This document shows positions 44,101 through 45,959 of a stretch of DNA of 45,959 nt, one piece after another (position 1 is the stretch's first letter; each line of letters starts with the position of its first letter). Source of the stretch: a bacterium (lineage in GTDB: Bacteria; Patescibacteriota; Patescibacteriia; JAGPKW01); NCBI GenBank assembly GCA_021780535.1, contig JAJXYN010000009.1, positions 367,923-413,881 on the forward strand. Direction: 5' to 3'. The notes under the pieces are model-generated. The model ran no database searches, had not been told where the DNA came from, and saw only the letters and a program-made list of their open reading frames with translations. A program made the translations under genes and the position numbers.

Positions 44101-45878
44101 ATCCTGGTATTATAGATCAATTTTCTAATAAATCTTTTGAATTTAATGTTTGTCAGGGTGGAAATAAGGTTGGTTCTTATTGCTCTGTTGATAATGATTG
44201 TCCTGGCTCAACTTGTGATGCCCCGTGGACTGTTATTGGTTGGTTTAAGAAAAATTCTACCAAAGGATGTTCGGATAATGGTTTAGAGTGTGTTGGTGGT
44301 ACAAAAACTGGAAATTCTTGTGTTTCTGATTCTGATTGTGTTGATAATAATGGTGTTGTTGATGGTGTTTGTAAAGATGTTATAGAAGCATCTGATTATA
44401 TGAGAAATTATAATGGAGCTGTTGGTATTTGTAATGAATATGATTGTACTAATTTTATTGAACCAACAGAAAAAAGTTGTAAAGCTGGTAATTTAGATGG
44501 ATATGATTGTTCTAGCGATAATGATTGTGGTGAGAATGGAGTTTGTGTAACAGATGATGTTAATGGTTCTAAATATTGTAAGGCTAAGGTTGATGGCACT
44601 CCTGTAAATAAGTTAAATCTTCCTTGTGTTTTTGATAAGGATTGTGGTTTTGGTGGTGTGTGTGTTGGTAATAATATTTATTCTTATATTAATAATAGTA
44701 AAATTAATAGTGCCGGATGTAATGGTAAGGTTTCTCGTGAATCCGGATGTGCTTTATTTGATGATACAAGTAATCCTTTATTAAATTTCTCTTCAAAATT
44801 AACTTATGCTGGAGTTAAAAATGGTATTGCTGTTTCGGCTGTTACTGGTGATAATTCTGGTGGTGATAGTCAAAAAGATTCTAATTTAATTATTAAAGTT
44901 AATCGTGATAGAGAATGTTCGGAATGGATAACTTTTGATAGTGCTGGATCTCCAACGAAGCAAGATTTTGATCCTGCTGCTGCCGATAGCACTAATAATA
45001 CTATGTCAACTTGTAAGGAATTATCTCAAAATAATAAATGTTTAGATGGTCAACATGGTAGTGGTTGGTCTGGTTCTCTTAGCACTGATTTTTATATAAA
45101 ACAGATGAATGGTAATTGGTTTAATGAGGATTTTTCTGGTATGGCCATTCCTCTTGAGCCTAGTATTGATAATAGTAGTTCTTCTTGGTGGAAGAATGCT
45201 TCTGTTGGTTCTAATTCTATATTGTCTAGTAATGCTAGTAATGCTGATCATGTTATTTGTAAATCTTATCCTGAAACTGATTCACCATTTAATTTTATTG
45301 ATAAATATAATTTAAATCTAGTTGATTGTACTTGTGATTCTACTATAAAAATAGGTGAACAATGTACTGCTTCTGGTAATGATAAGTGTTTGGCTATTAA
45401 TGGGAACCCTACAAAACTTTCATGGATTAATGGTAAAATAACCTATTTAACTTATGATCAGTTTAAAAGTTTAACTCCTAAAGATTATTTTAAAAATGTA
45501 AATAGTGGCATTACTATTCCTTATGCTACTAATTCTAGTGGCACAGAGAGTGACAAGCAGGCTCTTTATAGAATAGATAATAATCAAGATTGTTATTATC
45601 AAAAAGTAAATTATAAGGATGTTTTAAATCCTAGACAACAGTATTTTGGGAATGGACTTTCTTGGAATTTGCCGGCCAGTATTTATGTTGATTGTACTTC
45701 AAGCGATGTGGTTGATTGTAATGCAAAAAGTTTAGAATCTAAGGTTGCTGATTATACTGATAGTAAATTAAAATACAAAGGGTATTGTGCGGAATATGAT
45801 TATTCTCATGAGATATATTATCCTGGTTCTGGTAAGTATAATTGTCTTACATGGATTCCTGGTTTTATAAATCAATAA
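38091..45878 (+). CDS. Giant Cys-rich multidomain surface protein
   Basis: A 2595-residue exported protein. A signal peptide (helix FFIFVFLYSLFGF after MRILKYENIKILKKM; Met15 is an alternative start) is followed by two ~70-residue repeats ending WTCSGQNxGxxxxC (about 119-270). A jelly-roll-like segment starts at NLIKNSSFEE (633-875), a second at FEDGADGW (1227-1370), and a LamG/concanavalin-like domain spans about 1551-1734 (VVAYYTFDD to GSIDDLRIYSKFF). At least ten short modules with C-x(2)-G-x(n)-C-x(2)-D-x-DC-x(n)-G-x-C (near 763, 1010, 1070, 1415, 1448, 1959, 2022, 2067, 2130 and 2178) and several C-x(4)-GC-x(2)-Y motifs supply dozens of Cys. No C-terminal anchor or sorting signal is seen. 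Adhesion or glycan binding is inferred. Confidence 0.9.
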   Translation: MRILKYENIKILKKMFFIFVFLYSLFGFNYSSADSIKPYSTPSSCSRDSECASIYGSGSCCMADIYSNTSLFNYYVCISTSKTVSSCSMYTGSVSNKCWPDIVCSNGLDYAVAGIVPINGSCGPVVGFASLVGTSMGVLNDTRITTSNKNSQFCSTGTMSSSDPKLNTATKMWTWTCSGQNSGSNATCSVNYSSVPNLQINGVCHVYSSPLMAEPTDLCVSGVSGTVVLNDGVFSWTCSGQNGGGSVSCSADAKATPIIVTPEVDPFATLVNDPLVKPATKDQTVQTEIVSSYPTIEQKPANISSYSLLEKYSTPCSIKFDSECEVLDQKLLDVVKAGMSIKDAVDSGKLNGNMMVARLSNDTPPKELDNYKTGLTLTNIQKLRKARVFPVGMELAAMCITGQIPCSDGYIYNGNSTDTADCPDKSVACHKARMSDITLTRILTGYSICDPFATGYSSKNDPFCHLVNPNWILKDPKYMCESGVKNGSLLYVTDQQSQSNIRYESCPDVSTCLTEKDNGECNAYGYCLREKNIWRFDLSADSCFSQNVGCAKYTYAMGGSTTTLGFIADTTDKSVCDQSNSGCRSYSLVKTGSASTDWSHDDSAKIFLNNKITPCDSSQEGCTAFIRRDTANLIKNSSFEEYNLSADLTTKQALLWIPHNDKPLSDSVDLESTGDNAPVYDGSNSLVMKRLSSSDETSYVGYSLNKDYFIDVEPNKTYTLSYYVLGYNTNFPADSISKYSQGAFVNVKEYDQSKNLITKQVCTSGDDTLLGSVCNSNTDCIETNNPNNKIGVCDSSSANNIIDIDALRYVNTFMSPTWTRKTVSFKTGLDTYYLDILPVLSRVKAVTDDNPVTAVFDAIQLQEGSVATTYALYENSKVNYLKKAPDYANCYSSSSDKDKIFCSNFIKSCDKKDVGCRKYEKKDNSDYWLPGKPNEENYCTAECKGYQLYKESGPSYDPAIGSTFQSLIATTAKPCSSSEAGCSQYKNLSTGGDEYFSSIRTCVKETDDIGTCKNDDSFKGNICKSDADCGAIVGSCSKATAQYTDYFTYTGSETSGYKLNVYRLLRTKACSNDKTVKCSVDSDCGSGTCSYYDDVYDPATVASSSFNACNAEAYKKQDHDPDCREFHGPSDASSASGAATGNYVLYYANMSEVIYVSDTDCSYYSIVPYQSVVSQSKCDSISYLTTGLRYNTSTNTCNIGIYIPESVTCSSDVLNCREYNGTSISSETLFTDGFEDGADGWKNSAGNAPTISTESIFVNEHSAKIAYPDYISKVVVPDIIDPKEKALYKLRLYAKNDSANGTLSSVELRVGDTFVSTKQINNDWKFIGFDVFSSSNLTTVLNSIQISNKGLVNNGGAVNLFVDYISVEKSSSIYVIKNSWTTPVSCDNDISNPTGACNAEGVANGFCTMVPNKVCLTGTNVGAVCTDATVAADCGDVTDTCTYANKVCRWGDNKNSSCNSDDDCYNNPTDPVNVAVKTGSCFYTTNGYRLNLGKMIGCDEYIDSYSNDEFYVFNDLNLCSADKMGCEALYDTKNSKSYQSQEFNKNVDYSSVVAYYTFDDKNNIAKNDFSSNLMTNNNNVVYVKDGVSAGAALFNGTNNISEVINDSLKSVTSNVSIYSWVRPNSFGGSIVSLGNYYNLSILPDGEVQCVFNNDNTQLLKSGSNYLLTLNKWQNVLCVYDGDRIKMYINGELVSSSGDVTMNFNYGTDATSLLKIGSGLVGSIDDLRIYSKFFDSKAAYDSYNDYKDNYTVGADELGYYIIDSNYSCDAKYKGCTAVGRSDDRYDSPDFDYSTAYFVIDPDKFKSSGNYSTTGVYDATMCTAEEAGCYSFQDSKGASVNFKFPKSLCVYKTNVDVGVSDTNTGTPKLQTGWFKYDVKSKSISDEGCYYADVLGSNTDATSVSAAKINPDSYKIVKASDCEYRKDPVVIRRTFESTTTNGVTTTTTRPKQTTYYIYTGTCSDGSGINCSDDTMCSSGYCLLERTNTKCASTSGDPYCKPYGYDENPGIIDQFSNKSFEFNVCQGGNKVGSYCSVDNDCPGSTCDAPWTVIGWFKKNSTKGCSDNGLECVGGTKTGNSCVSDSDCVDNNGVVDGVCKDVIEASDYMRNYNGAVGICNEYDCTNFIEPTEKSCKAGNLDGYDCSSDNDCGENGVCVTDDVNGSKYCKAKVDGTPVNKLNLPCVFDKDCGFGGVCVGNNIYSYINNSKINSAGCNGKVSRESGCALFDDTSNPLLNFSSKLTYAGVKNGIAVSAVTGDNSGGDSQKDSNLIIKVNRDRECSEWITFDSAGSPTKQDFDPAAADSTNNTMSTCKELSQNNKCLDGQHGSGWSGSLSTDFYIKQMNGNWFNEDFSGMAIPLEPSIDNSSSSWWKNASVGSNSILSSNASNADHVICKSYPETDSPFNFIDKYNLNLVDCTCDSTIKIGEQCTASGNDKCLAINGNPTKLSWINGKITYLTYDQFKSLTPKDYFKNVNSGITIPYATNSSGTESDKQALYRIDNNQDCYYQKVNYKDVLNPRQQYFGNGLSWNLPASIYVDCTSSDVVDCNAKSLESKVADYTDSKLKYKGYCAEYDYSHEIYYPGSGKYNCLTWIPGFINQ

Positions 45879-45879
45879 G

Positions 45880-45919
45880 AAACAAAAATAAGATTAAAAA
45901 TAGTCTTATTTTTTGTTTA
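45880..45919 (+). terminator. Terminator after the giant gene
   Basis: AACAAAAATAAGA pairs with TCTTATTTTTTGTT around TTAAAAATAG. Confidence 0.8.
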
Positions 45920-45922
45920 ATT

Positions 45923-45948
45923 AAAAAACCAACCTTTTTAAGGGTTGG
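45923..45948 (-). terminator. Minus-strand terminator at the right edge
   Basis: CCAACC pairs with GGTTGG and on the minus strand is followed by T6. It implies a converging gene just beyond the right edge. Confidence 0.65.
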
Positions 45949-45959
45949 CAAATCATATT

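Noticed and set aside
1-45959. CRISPR arrays, cas genes, IS elements, phage genes or toxin-antitoxin pairs
   Set aside because: No regularly spaced repeats with unique spacers and no transposase, integrase or toxin-like frames were seen.
1-45959. Recoded TGA (as in Gracilibacteria or Absconditabacteria)
   Set aside because: Conserved genes are full length without in-frame TGA, and ksgA ends at TGA.

Overview
The window is strongly AT-rich, bacterial and gene-dense. It uses the standard bacterial code: ksgA ends in TGA and no gene needs TGA read as an amino acid. Lean housekeeping genes, very few Shine-Dalgarno leaders, a UvrC without its C-terminal HhH tail, a PilT ATPase, a DUF1653 protein, a TSP3-repeat protein and a giant Cys-rich surface protein together suggest a Patescibacteria (CPR) genome. 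That assignment is inferred from gene content, not from a marker-gene phylogeny.

Layout. (1) 1-6048 is mostly on the minus strand: a heterodimeric ABC exporter (second subunit cut by the left edge), a ~1.1 kb stretch without genes that looks like one noncoding transcription unit, a degenerate diacylglycerol-kinase-like protein, a bactofilin, a plus-strand tRNA-Arg(CCU) and a DUF1653 protein. (2) 6049-6820 is a divergent, very AT-rich hub with 25-27 bp iteron-like repeats and a 76-nt palindrome. Coding orientation flips here, so it is a candidate replication origin. (3) 6821-19174 is a plus-strand housekeeping run: infB-rbfA, clpP, rny, pepF-like/ymdB-like, hup, ftsH plus a membrane protein, and dnaN. 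(4) 19216-34224 is mixed: PBP1A (minus), tyrS, a small unknown gene, rnhB, a methyltransferase, Mn-dependent pyrophosphatase, yraN, nusA (minus, with a leader attenuator), uvrC, pilT, a LysM-CHAP wall hydrolase, tRNA-Lys(CUU) (minus) and ksgA. (5) 34313-45878 is a surface/secreted block: a TSP3 protein, an 855-residue secreted protein split by two opposite frameshifts at poly-A runs, and a 2595-residue Cys-rich multidomain protein.

How it fits together. Translation, RNA-decay, proteolysis and repair genes sit beside cell-envelope genes (PBP1A, LysM-CHAP, bactofilin, PilT) and a large exported block that is probably made as one operon. Regulation is visible as many intrinsic terminators, several extended -10 (TGn) promoters, a nusA leader terminator and a family of dispersed hairpins with compensatory arm changes.

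Best candidates for something undescribed: the ~850-nt ORF-less transcription unit at 3331-4177, which carries eight GGAGG sites (three exact 8-nt matches to the anti-Shine-Dalgarno) in a genome that hardly uses SD leaders; the covarying hairpin family; and the surface block with its A8/A7 frameshift pair.
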